DNA of 64,000 bases from an uncultured Myxococcales bacterium (GTDB lineage: Bacteria; Myxococcota_A; Polyangia; Polyangiales; Polyangiaceae). Positions within the stretch are counted from its first letter, which is position 1; every line of letters begins with the position of its first letter. The stretch is from contig CALFNG010000399.1 of NCBI GenBank assembly GCA_937902985.1, positions 1 to 64,000 of the forward strand, in the 5' to 3' direction. Shown here piece after piece: positions 52,567 to 61,321 of the stretch. The notes below the pieces were generated by a model that worked only from the letters and a program-made list of their open reading frames with translations, was not told the origin of the DNA and did not search any database. Made by a program: the position numbers and the translations under genes.

Positions 52567-54072
52567 ATGCAAGTGACCAGTCTGTTCGTCATCTCTGACC
52601 TTCACCTCGGCGGTCGGCCGGCCGAAGGGGGCAAGCCCGCCTTCCAGATGTGCACCGCAGAGGGCCGCAAGCGGCTTTGCCAGTTCCTGCAGTGGCTGAC
52701 CGCGGAGGCGAAGCCGTCGAAGCCGGGCGAGCGCGAGGTGCACCTCGTCATCGCGGGCGACATCGTCGACTTCCTCGCGCAGGAGACCGACGATGGCTTC
52801 TCGCCGTTCACGGGAGACGACGGCAAGGCCGCGAGGAAGCTCCAGGCCATCTTCGACACGACGGCCGAAGTCTGGAATGCGCTCGGCGCCTTCGTGGCGG
52901 CCGGGGGCCGGCTCACGCTGATGCTCGGCAATCACGATCTCGAGCTCTCGCTACCCGGCCCGCGACGCATGCTCCTCGACCGTCTGGGCCCCGGACGGGT
53001 GGAGTTCATTTATGACAACCAGGCGCTCGCGGTGGGCAAGGTGCTGATCGAGCACGGGAACCGGTACGACGACTGGAACGCCGTGCCGCACGACGCCCTC
53101 CGCGAGGCCCGGTCGAAGGCGTCGCGCGGCGAAGCGGCGGCGTTCGAAGCCCTGCCAGGGAGCGAACTGGTCGTCCAGCTCGTCAATCCGATCAAGACGC
53201 AACTCTCGTTCATCGACCTCCTGAAACCTGAGGACGCAGCGCTCTTGCCGTTCGTCGCGCTCTTCGCTCCGGATCTCTACAAGGAAGCGGCGGTGACCCT
53301 CAAGAATCGTGTGCGCGCGCTCCGTGTTCGCTACGCCGCGGGTCAGCAGCCACGCGATCCGAACTACATCGGCGCCCAGGTCGCGGGCGCAGCGCCGGCG
53401 CCTGTCTTGCTCGGGTCGGGCAACGAAGACGACGACGCGCTCTTCGCCCTCGCAGACCGAGCCGCGGCGGGAGGGGACGCGTCGATGGCGTCCGCGGGGG
53501 CCGTCTCGTTCTTCGAGCGCTGGCGGAGCAAGCTGGCAGAGGCGTACCGCAACACGCAGCTCGACCTGATTCTGAAGGTCCTGCGGGCGTGGCGCGGCGC
53601 CAGCGAGCGTGCGTTCGACGTCGCCATCGAAGACGAGAAGTACCTGCGAGCGGCGACAGAGACGGCCGCCCGTGGCTTCGACGTGGTGATCTACGGGCAC
53701 ACGCACCTGGCGAAGCGAGTGCCGCTCGGGGGGCGGATGGCGAGCAACGGGCGCTCCGTTGGCACCGGCGCCCTCTATTACAACAGCGGCACCTGGGCCG
53801 ACCTCACGGCGATTCCCGACGAGATCCTCGCCCCCGCGAGCCAGGTCCCCGGCGAAGCACGCGCGCGGCTGGCGGCCTTCGTGGACGACCTCGCGGCGAA
53901 TCATGTCGAGAAGTGGCGCCGGCGGCTCCCGACGTACGTTCGCGTCGAGCTCGAGACGAAGCCGGACGGCGAGAGCCGGATCGTATCGTCTGCGCTGCAG
54001 ATGCTCGGCGAGCGAGGCGAGCCGATCGACGTCACGACGCCGGTCTTTCGCGCAGCCCTCCAAGGAAAGTGA
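52567..54072 (+). CDS. Calcineurin-like metallophosphoesterase
   Basis: 501 residues. The four metal-binding motifs are present: DLH at 11-13, GD at 64-65, GNHD at 121-124 and GHTH at 377-380, so a two-metal phosphoesterase is intact. The stretch between motifs 3 and 4 is about 250 residues, far longer than in simple family members, and holds an EHGNRYDDW segment. The ATG at 52567 starts right before the first strand. The next gene starts within 9 bp, or overlaps it by GTGA, so both form one operon. It may cleave a phosphodiester or cyclic-nucleotide-like signal linked to the TIR protein (inference). Confidence 0.9.
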   Translation: MQVTSLFVISDLHLGGRPAEGGKPAFQMCTAEGRKRLCQFLQWLTAEAKPSKPGEREVHLVIAGDIVDFLAQETDDGFSPFTGDDGKAARKLQAIFDTTAEVWNALGAFVAAGGRLTLMLGNHDLELSLPGPRRMLLDRLGPGRVEFIYDNQALAVGKVLIEHGNRYDDWNAVPHDALREARSKASRGEAAAFEALPGSELVVQLVNPIKTQLSFIDLLKPEDAALLPFVALFAPDLYKEAAVTLKNRVRALRVRYAAGQQPRDPNYIGAQVAGAAPAPVLLGSGNEDDDALFALADRAAAGGDASMASAGAVSFFERWRSKLAEAYRNTQLDLILKVLRAWRGASERAFDVAIEDEKYLRAATETAARGFDVVIYGHTHLAKRVPLGGRMASNGRSVGTGALYYNSGTWADLTAIPDEILAPASQVPGEARARLAAFVDDLAANHVEKWRRRLPTYVRVELETKPDGESRIVSSALQMLGERGEPIDVTTPVFRAALQGK

Positions 54073-54080
54073 TCCGGACC

Positions 54081-56495
54081 ATGCCTTCCCTCGCCGACTC
54101 TTGCGCGCTGATCACGGCCGGCTCGGATCGCGGTACGGCCTACCTCGTCGGGACCAGGACCGTAGCCACGTGTCACCACGTCATCGAGAGCGTTGGAGAG
54201 GGAGCCGAAGTCGAGCTCGCGTTCGCCGAGCGAACGGTGACGGGTCACGTGGGCAAGTTCGACCAGACCACGGACTGCGCGCTGATCGACCTCGACGAGG
54301 CAATGCCGGTCGAGCTCGTGCGCTCGCTCGCGGGCCCACCGGCGCAGAAGACGCAGTGGGACGGCTACGGGTTTCCCGCCCTCACCGTGAGCTCCGGTCT
54401 CTCCCTCTTCGGCCTCGTGCTCGATCCGTCGTCGCGCGACGATCTCAGGCGGCCGATGATCACGCTCTATTCCGACATGGTGGCCGCCGGGATGGCCGCC
54501 CCGATCAACGGCTTCTCCGGCGGACCGGTGATCGTGAACGGCTCCGTGATCGGCCATTTCAGCCGCGTCGTGTCCGACCCAGGCGCGCCTGGCCGCCCCG
54601 CGCTGGGGGTCGTCTACGCGGCTACGGCCTCGAACGTCTTGAAGCTCCTCGGCGCGCTGCCGCCTCCGCCCGCGCCGGCCACCGCACCCGTGCCGCTCCT
54701 GGCCGAGACGATCCCGGCCCTCCCGGCGGGCGAATACCACGCCTTCATCAGCCATCGCTCCACCGACCGCGCGTTCGCCCGGGCTCTCTATGAACGGCTC
54801 GATGGCGCGGGGTTCCGCGTCTTTCTCGACGAGCGCGAGCTGGTGCTGGGGGACTCGCTGGCGGGTGTCTTGCACGAGGCGATGGCGAAGTCGCGGACCG
54901 GGATCGTGCTCGTGAGCAAGGCGTGGCGCGAGTCGACCTGGTGCGTCGAAGAAGGCAACACGATGGTCTCGCGCGCCATCCAGGAACCGAGCCGCTTCCG
55001 CGTCATCCCGTTGCGCATCGACTCCACGGAGATACCCCCGATCTTTCAGAGCCGACTCTGGCTCGACTTCTCCGAGGAGCGCGCCCCCGTCGGGCCAAAG
55101 CTCGACCAGGTCATGTACGCCGTGCTCGGTTTGGTGCCGCCGCAAGGCGACACCGCCGAACACAAGGCTCGCGTAACGCGGACCGCGGCGGCAGACGAGG
55201 CGCTGAAGCGCATCGACTCCGCGAAGGAAGACCCGGCCAAGGCCCGACCTGTCGTCGACTTCTTGAAGCAGAACGGGCTGCCCTCGGCCGCGGCCAGCTT
55301 CCGTCTCGCCCAGGCGCTCATCGGCGTCGCTCGTCCGGAAGCGGCGTTCGAGGTCCTTTCGGTTGCGCCGGAAGATTCGCTACGCGCCCGCCAACTGCGC
55401 GCCCTCGCGCTCTCCAAGAGCGATCGCCACGACGCGGCGCTGGAGATCTTGGAGCCTCTCTTCGAGAGCGGCGAGGCCAATGACGCCGAGACCGGCGGCA
55501 TTCTCGGCGGCATCTACAAGCGAATGTGGAATGCCACTCCGAACCGCGTCTACCTCATCAAGTCCATCGAGACCTATCGGCGGACATACCAGCTCACTGG
55601 GGACAGCTATCCCGGGATCAACCTTGCGACCCTGGCTTTTCTCGACGGCGAGACCGCGGAGGCGCATCGGGTCGCCAGCGCCATCGTCGAAGATCTGGGC
55701 CACCGAACCGAGGCCGAGATCGATCAGTGGAAGCTCGCCACCCTCGCCGAAGCGTTCTTGATCCTCGATCGCCGGAAGGAGGCCGCGGCCTGGTACATGA
55801 AGGCGACCGCGGCCGCGTACCGCCAGCCTGCGGACATCGCCGTCATGCGGCGCCAGGCCCGCCGCCTGCTGGCGAAGCTCGGGGGCGACCCCAAGGTCAT
55901 CGAAGACGCGCTCCCCGTCCCGCGGGTGATCGCGTTCTCGGGCCACATGACCGACGCTCCGGGCCGCGCCATTCCGCGATTCAGCGAAGACCACGTCGCC
56001 GCGACCCGGGATCGGATCGAGGCGTGGCTCAGAGCGAACGGCGGCGTCGTGCACGCCGTCTGTTCGGCCGCGCGCGGCGGCGACCTCGTGTTTCTCGAGA
56101 CCGTCCTCGAGCTTCGTGGCACCGCGACGGTGCTGCTCCCCTTCCCCGAAGCCGACTTCAAGAAGAGCTCCGTCGGCAGCGGCCTGTCGCGAAACGGGAA
56201 GACGTGGGTGGAACGCTTCGACGCCGTCCTCAAGTGCGATCGGGTCGTCACCCGCAAACCCCTCATGGAGAAGGCGCCGCCTCCGCCCGAACAACCCGCG
56301 GCGTTCGCTCGTTGCAACGACACGATCGTCGAAGAGGCCGAGCGCCTGGCGAACCTCTTCGACGACGCGGCGCCCACGCTGCTCACTCTGTTGACCAAGG
56401 GCGCCGCCGACGGGCGCGGTGGAACGGCCGATATGGTGAAGCTGTGGAAGAAGCGCAACCATCCGAGCGTGAACATCGATCCCGGCACGGCGTGA
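54081..56495 (+). CDS. Trypsin-like protease-TIR-TRAFs-binding-Rossmann fusion protein
   Basis: 804 residues (a GTG at 54069 overlapping the previous stop would add four). Residues 1-190: trypsin-like protease with His33 (TCHHV), Asp65 (TDCALIDLD) and Ser146 in GFSGGP. Residues 219-350: TIR domain (YHAFISHRSTDRAFARAL, FLDERELVLGDSL) with the Glu290/291 pair of STWCVEE at the NADase position. Residues about 370-605: TRAFs-binding/TPR-like helices (GILGGIYKRMWNATP, YPGINLATLAFLDGE). Residues 616-804: Rossmann/SLOG-like domain (FSGHMTDAPGR, CSAARGGDLVFLE, VLLPFPEADF). No membrane or export signal. The combination suggests a cytoplasmic conflict sensor-effector; activity is untested inference. 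Confidence 0.9.
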   Translation: MPSLADSCALITAGSDRGTAYLVGTRTVATCHHVIESVGEGAEVELAFAERTVTGHVGKFDQTTDCALIDLDEAMPVELVRSLAGPPAQKTQWDGYGFPALTVSSGLSLFGLVLDPSSRDDLRRPMITLYSDMVAAGMAAPINGFSGGPVIVNGSVIGHFSRVVSDPGAPGRPALGVVYAATASNVLKLLGALPPPPAPATAPVPLLAETIPALPAGEYHAFISHRSTDRAFARALYERLDGAGFRVFLDERELVLGDSLAGVLHEAMAKSRTGIVLVSKAWRESTWCVEEGNTMVSRAIQEPSRFRVIPLRIDSTEIPPIFQSRLWLDFSEERAPVGPKLDQVMYAVLGLVPPQGDTAEHKARVTRTAAADEALKRIDSAKEDPAKARPVVDFLKQNGLPSAAASFRLAQALIGVARPEAAFEVLSVAPEDSLRARQLRALALSKSDRHDAALEILEPLFESGEANDAETGGILGGIYKRMWNATPNRVYLIKSIETYRRTYQLTGDSYPGINLATLAFLDGETAEAHRVASAIVEDLGHRTEAEIDQWKLATLAEAFLILDRRKEAAAWYMKATAAAYRQPADIAVMRRQARRLLAKLGGDPKVIEDALPVPRVIAFSGHMTDAPGRAIPRFSEDHVAATRDRIEAWLRANGGVVHAVCSAARGGDLVFLETVLELRGTATVLLPFPEADFKKSSVGSGLSRNGKTWVERFDAVLKCDRVVTRKPLMEKAPPPPEQPAAFARCNDTIVEEAERLANLFDDAAPTLLTLLTKGAADGRGGTADMVKLWKKRNHPSVNIDPGTA

Positions 56496-56619
56496 GACGC
56501 GTCACCGGACCACGAACGTCGGTGCCCGGGGATCGAAACGGCGTGGGCGAACCTACTGCTGGCCCGATCGCGGTGGCATCATCGTCCTGCGGGTCTTCCA
56601 TCATGCCCTTGTCGCTTCA

Positions 56620-57010
56620 GGCGATGACCCTGAGGCATCATGGACATCGCCGTGATCGGTCATGACGATGACCTTGACCGGCCAGCGCGATCGCCCTGAG
56701 CGACCAAGGCAATCGCCATGAGTCGTCTGAGCCATCGCCCTGAGCGACCAAGGCAATCGCCGTGAGTCGTCATCACCATCGCCATGGTCGACCACGGCAA
56801 TCGCCATGAGGCGTCATCACCATTGCCATGATCGACCAGGCCGATGACCATGAGGCGTCATGGCCATCGCCATGATCGACCAAGGCGATGGCCATGAGTC
56901 GTCATCACCATCGCCATGGTCGACCACGGCGATGACCGTGATCGATCTTGGCAAAGACCGTGGCTCGTCATGGCGATGATCATGGCCGACCACGGCAATC
57001 GCCATGAGCG
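56620..57010. repeat. Array of 44-bp partly palindromic repeats
   Basis: About eight imperfect 44-bp units, each made of two related 22-bp halves sharing ATCGCCATG. Many units contain inverted repeats, the best being ATGGCCATCGCC at about 56861 with GGCGATGGCCAT 12 bp later. One extra 22-bp half-unit breaks the phase near 56945. Since 44 is not a multiple of three, the array is not coding. The rest of 56496-57047 holds no gene. Confidence 0.85.
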
Positions 57011-57047
57011 ACATTGGTTCTCGCCAAGATCGAGTAGCGTGGCGCTC

Positions 57048-57365
57048 ATGTCCTCCATCGCCCCGCTCAATTTTCTCTCGGCCACGCTCGTTCTCGACAC
57101 GTCGCTCGAGGGGTGGACGCTGCTCGACCCGTCCAAGGACGGCGTGCGCGCCTTCCGCTACGAAGTGGTGTTCAGTCGCCCGTTCTTGACCTTTCCGGTC
57201 GTTCACGTCGGAATCGTGGGTCTCGACGTGAGCAACAGCGACAATCTTCGCGTCCGGGTGCGCGCGCTCGGCATCACGGCGAACGGGTTCACGCTGCAGG
57301 CGGAGACGTGGCTGAACACGAAGATCTGGTCGGTCGAGACGTCCTGGCTGGCCATCGGCGGCTGA
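57048..57365 (+). CDS. H-type lectin domain protein (105 aa)
   Basis: Small protein that is almost entirely one H-type lectin domain: FRYEVVFSRPFLTFPVVHVG, IVGLDVSNSDNLRVRVRALG, ITANGFTLQAETWLNTKIWS, then VSWLAIGG-like VETSWLAIGG. This fold (snail agglutinin, discoidin C-terminus) forms trimers that bind GalNAc-type sugars. No signal peptide is present. The ATG at 57048 lies just after the 44-bp repeat array; the open frame before it runs through the repeats and is not protein-like. Confidence 0.85.
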   Translation: MSSIAPLNFLSATLVLDTSLEGWTLLDPSKDGVRAFRYEVVFSRPFLTFPVVHVGIVGLDVSNSDNLRVRVRALGITANGFTLQAETWLNTKIWSVETSWLAIGG

Positions 57366-57410
57366 CGGCACCGCCGCCGCCCGCTCCGCTTCACCTGCAG
57401 GCCGCCCTCC

Positions 57411-57575
57411 TTGAAGGGCACTGCCGCCCGCCACCTGGCGGAGGGCGTCGTCTGGCTCGGAATCGACTCCGCAGCTCCGGGCAAACAGGGATACGAACCG
57501 GACGACATTCTCGACGGCGTGAAGCGTTTCGGCCTGACGCACCCGATCTTGCGTGACGAGACGGGCCTCGTCGGT
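57411..57575 (+). pseudogene. Fragment of a redoxin/thioredoxin-family gene
   Basis: About 55 codons (LKGTAARHLAEGVVWLGIDS, APGKQGYEPDD, KRFGLTHPILRDETGLVG) match the middle of AhpC/TSA-type redoxin proteins, after the position of the active-site Cys. Neither the Cys-containing N-terminus nor the C-terminus is present. Confidence 0.5.
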
Positions 57576-58367
57576 CGTGAAGGGTGTCACTTCGCCCTCG
57601 CGTCGATCGGGCCCGAAGGTCGCGATTGCCGCGGGAGCGAGCAACGTGGACCCCTCCATGCTCAATTCCGGCCCTCCGACCGTTTCTCTCGCCCTGCCAC
57701 GCGACAGATCCTTACCGGCGTCCGCGAAATCTACGCTAAATTCGGGCGTAGCTGCACGCGGCGTCGCGCAAGCGAGGCCGTCCGGTGGCGTCGTCCGTCT
57801 CGGCTTGCGGTTCGGCACGCTAGAATGGGATCGTGCGAGTAGCGCCTCCGGCTCTCGTCGGGGGCGCTCGAACATGTCGACGTCGGGTCGATACGCCGCC
57901 GACCCCGCAGACTGCGTGCTAACGTTCTCACGGTTCACGAACGGGGGGGGATTCATGGGGGAGCTCATTGACGTGAGCGCAGCGGTCCGGTCCATGCCGG
58001 AGGCCAATTGACGACGCGATGGCCGCCGCGCGATCGAAACGTTTGGCGGGACGGAGCGAGCGGAGGAGGCGTCGTCGCCGCGAAGGTAAGGAGCGTTCGT
58101 CTCGCCGTGCGCGTGGCCCTCGGTGCCGCATGGATCCTGTTGTTCGCGGCGACCGCTGCCGCTCGAGCGCCCGCCGGTGAAGCTCTCCGGGCCCGCAGCG
58201 GTAGTGCACGCCGTGGCCGCTCCCCTTGTGCACGCAGACCGGCTGCCAGGCGGGCGAGGCCCACGCCGGCGCGTGCCCTTCGGGCTGGCAGTGCCTCACC
58301 GTTTCGGCCAACCCCCTCGGTCTGCTTGAAGAACTGACCGTCAGGATCGCACACCGGCGTACCGAAG
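57576..58367. other. Spacer of about 790 bp without a supported gene
   Basis: Several open frames exist on both strands, but none has a ribosome binding site, a recognisable domain or convincing composition. On the minus strand 58200-58370 shows Cys-containing bits (FGTPVCDPDGQFF in one frame, WQPVCVHKG in another) that may be remains of a Cys-rich surface protein. Read as decayed DNA. Confidence 0.4.
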
Positions 58368-61007
58368 ATGAACCGGCTCTCCATCCGCATCAAGCTCGTT
58401 CTCCTCGCGGGGGTGCCCGTCTTGGGCGCCCTCGTGCTCGCCGGGATCATCGCGGTCGGCGTTCGGCGTCAGGCCGAGGCGGCGGGTGCGCTCGGCTCGT
58501 TCGACGACGTCGCGCAGCTGACGGCCCACATGAGCGTGGCGAGACGTGCTCTGCAGCTGGAGCGCGCGAACGTGGCGCTGCGCGAGGGGGTCGCGGCCAG
58601 ACCGGGCGCGGACCCCGGCGTGCGCAACAAGGCCGCCCCGGCGCTCGCCCAGCAGTACACCGGGACCGACGCGGCGCTCGACAGCCTCGATCAATTCCTC
58701 GACGGGCGCGCGCTCTCGCGGCTGCCGCCGCGACTTGCGCGGGGCCTGAGCGTCGCGCGCGAGCGGCTCGCGCGTCGCAAGGAGTTCCGCGAGCGCTTGC
58801 GCACGAACGGCGCGCAGCTCGACGACATCCTCGCCTTCTACGCCGAGACGACCGAGGCGCTGCTCGACGCGACGGCCGCGCTCACGGAGCTGAGCGACGA
58901 CGGCAAGCTCCTTCGACCCATCTCGTCGCTCGTCGCCCTCGGGGAGCTGACCGAGCGCGAGAGCCTCGAGCACGCCCTCCTCGCGTACGTGTTCGCCTCG
59001 ACGCAGTTCCCGCCCGGGTCGTACAAGACGCTGGTCACGGTCGCGACCGAGCAAAGCATCTACGAAAATGCGTTTCGTTCGAACGCAGCAGACGCCATCG
59101 TGCGCGAATACGACGCGGCAGAAGCGTCCTCCGACGCCACCGCAGCGATTGCGATGAGCGCCAAGGCGCTCGCGACGACCGACGAGATCCTCGACTTCGA
59201 TGTTCGCGAATGGTTCGAACGCGAGAGCGGTCGACTCGCCCGGCAATACGCCATCGAGGACGAGATCTTGGCCGCCGTCGCGTCCGCCGCGTCCGCGAAG
59301 ATGGAAGCCGCGCGCACCTCGACCCGGACCAGCTTTGCGCTCTCGTCCTTCGTTCTCCTGGCGTCGGCGCTCCTCGCCTGGACGATCGGACGCGGCGTCA
59401 TACGGACCGTGATCGCCCTCTCGAGCGCCGCGGCCCTCGTGCGGCGAACCAAGGACTACAGCATTCGAGCCCCCAAGACGAGCGCCGACGAGCTCGGCGC
59501 CCTGACCGACGCATTCAACGAAATGCTCTCGGACATCCAGGGGCGCGACAAGGAGCTGCAGGTCCACCGCGACAACCTCGAGTCGACGGTCGCGTCTCGG
59601 ACCGCAGAGCTCGTCTCGCGCACTGCAGCGATGCGCCTCGTCCTCGACAACGTCGACCAGGGCCTCGCCACCATTCGCCGGGACGGCAAGCTCGATAGCG
59701 AGCGGTCCGCGGCCTTCGATCGCCTCTTCGGCCGTCCCGTCGACGGGATTGGCTTCGCCGAGCACCTGGGCGCGGCGGACGAAACGCTCGCGCAGCGGCT
59801 GAAGATCGGATGGGAGCAGGTCGTGGACGCGTGGCTGCCGATCGAAGTGGCCATCGAGCAGCTGCCGCAACACATCGTGTGCGAGGGCACGCACGTGACC
59901 CTCGGCTATCGACCGATTCAACGAGACGGCCTGCTCGACGGCGTGCTGCTCGTCGCGAGCGACGTGACCGCCGAGCACGCGGCGCGCGAGGGACAGGAGC
60001 GCCAGCGGGAGTATATTGCCACGTTCGAGCGCATCACGCGCGACCGCGACGGCTTCGTCGAGTTCTTCACGGAGATCGCGCGCCTCTTGAAGCGTCTGGC
60101 CGACGGGAGCGCGGATCCGATCGAGCGAATGCGGATCGCGCACACCATCAAGGGCAACGCCGCCCAGTGGGGGGTCTCGTCAGTGGCGAAGATCGCCCAC
60201 GAGCTCGAGTCGAAGCTCGTCGCCGGCGACGGCGCGACGGAGCATGACTTCCAGCAGCTCTTCGACACCTGGGAGGCCGTCCGTATTCGGTATACTCCTT
60301 TGCTCGGCGACGAGGGGGTGCGCCTGACCATCACGTCCGCCGAGATGGATGGCGTCCTGTCGGAGATCCAGGCGCGCGTGCCGCACGACGAGCTCCTGCG
60401 CCGGATCGAGCGTCTTCGGCACGAGCCGACCGGAACGCGCTTCGAACGAATGGCGGCCGACCTCCACCGCCTCGCGGACCGGCTGAACAAGCCCATGCCC
60501 AAGGTCGTCGTCGACGCGAACGACGTTCGTTTGCCCGCGTCGCGCTTCTCGCCGTTCTGGCAGGCGACCGTGCACGTACTTCGCAACATCATGGACCACG
60601 GAATCGAGACCGCCGAAGAGCGCGCCGCCGCGGGCAAGCCAGAAGCGGGCACGGTGACCTTGCGTTCGGTGGCGACCGGCGATCAATTTCGGATCGAGTT
60701 CTCCGACGACGGGCGCGGCATCGATTGGGGCAAGATCGCCAGCAAGGCGCTCGAAGCGGGCCTTCCCGCCGAGAGACATGCCGATCTCGAGCGGGCCCTC
60801 TTCGCCCCGGGCATCAGCACTGCGGCGGCCGTGACCGACCTGTCCGGCCGCGGCGTGGGCCTGTCCTCCGTCGAGGCGTGCTGCAAGGCGCTCGGAGGCT
60901 TCGCGACCGTCACGAGCGAGCTTGGGAAGGGGACTCGGTTCAGCTTCGTCTTTCCACGCAAGCCCAACGAGAACTCTATTCGGCCCGAGGCCCGTTCGCT
61001 CAACTGA
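58368..61007 (+). CDS. Sensor histidine kinase with Hpt and CheA-like ATPase domains
   Basis: 879 residues. Membrane segment 1 (LVLLAGVPVLGALVLAGIIA), a periplasmic helical sensor of about 260 residues resembling nitrate/nitrite-sensing domains, membrane segment 2 near 325, a HAMP domain and a PAS-like region. Then an Hpt domain with His592 in AHTIKGN and a CheA-type ATPase (RNIMDHGIE N-box, DDGRGIDW, GRGVGLSSV). It lacks the CheA dimerisation/CheW parts. Phosphotransfer would run from ATP to the Hpt His and on to an unlinked receiver; none adjoins it. Confidence 0.88.
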   Translation: MNRLSIRIKLVLLAGVPVLGALVLAGIIAVGVRRQAEAAGALGSFDDVAQLTAHMSVARRALQLERANVALREGVAARPGADPGVRNKAAPALAQQYTGTDAALDSLDQFLDGRALSRLPPRLARGLSVARERLARRKEFRERLRTNGAQLDDILAFYAETTEALLDATAALTELSDDGKLLRPISSLVALGELTERESLEHALLAYVFASTQFPPGSYKTLVTVATEQSIYENAFRSNAADAIVREYDAAEASSDATAAIAMSAKALATTDEILDFDVREWFERESGRLARQYAIEDEILAAVASAASAKMEAARTSTRTSFALSSFVLLASALLAWTIGRGVIRTVIALSSAAALVRRTKDYSIRAPKTSADELGALTDAFNEMLSDIQGRDKELQVHRDNLESTVASRTAELVSRTAAMRLVLDNVDQGLATIRRDGKLDSERSAAFDRLFGRPVDGIGFAEHLGAADETLAQRLKIGWEQVVDAWLPIEVAIEQLPQHIVCEGTHVTLGYRPIQRDGLLDGVLLVASDVTAEHAAREGQERQREYIATFERITRDRDGFVEFFTEIARLLKRLADGSADPIERMRIAHTIKGNAAQWGVSSVAKIAHELESKLVAGDGATEHDFQQLFDTWEAVRIRYTPLLGDEGVRLTITSAEMDGVLSEIQARVPHDELLRRIERLRHEPTGTRFERMAADLHRLADRLNKPMPKVVVDANDVRLPASRFSPFWQATVHVLRNIMDHGIETAEERAAAGKPEAGTVTLRSVATGDQFRIEFSDDGRGIDWGKIASKALEAGLPAERHADLERALFAPGISTAAAVTDLSGRGVGLSSVEACCKALGGFATVTSELGKGTRFSFVFPRKPNENSIRPEARSLN

Positions 61008-61260
61008 GAAGGCTAGCGGAGGCGAGCCACGTCTCGCCGACGGCGCGGCGAACCTCCGGACTCAACGGCCGCGCATGGGGCGGGACGACGGTGAGCGCTC
61101 CGAGCCCGCACGGATGCCTTTTGCATTGCTCCATCACGAGGTCGCCGAGCCTCGGGCGAGCGCCCACGCGCGGGGGTCGCCGAAGAGGGAGCACGGCCGC
61201 GCTCCAGCGCGTCCGGGGGCAGGCCCCGTCGCCCGACCCTACCCGGACCCCTGGAACCAT
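61000..61260 (-). CDS. Doubtful small protein (up to 86 aa)
   Basis: Weak candidate in the 314-bp space before the SHOCT gene. The C-terminal half (MEQCKRHPCGLGALTVVPPH, ARPLSPEVRRAVGETW) has plausible composition and ends 8 bp inside the kinase gene's 3' end. No ribosome binding site or domain. Could equally be a chance frame. Confidence 0.2.
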   Translation of the reverse strand: MVPGVRVGSGDGACPRTRWSAAVLPLRRPPRVGARPRLGDLVMEQCKRHPCGLGALTVVPPHARPLSPEVRRAVGETWLASASLLS

Positions 61261-61321
61261 GCTTCATTCGCCCCGTTCGCCGCGCTGGGACGCGAGTTTG
61301 ACGGAGAGAAGTGAGGACACG

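Noticed and set aside
56620-57010. CRISPR-like look of the short repeat array
   Set aside because: Units are contiguous 44-bp tandem copies with no unique spacers and no cas genes nearby.
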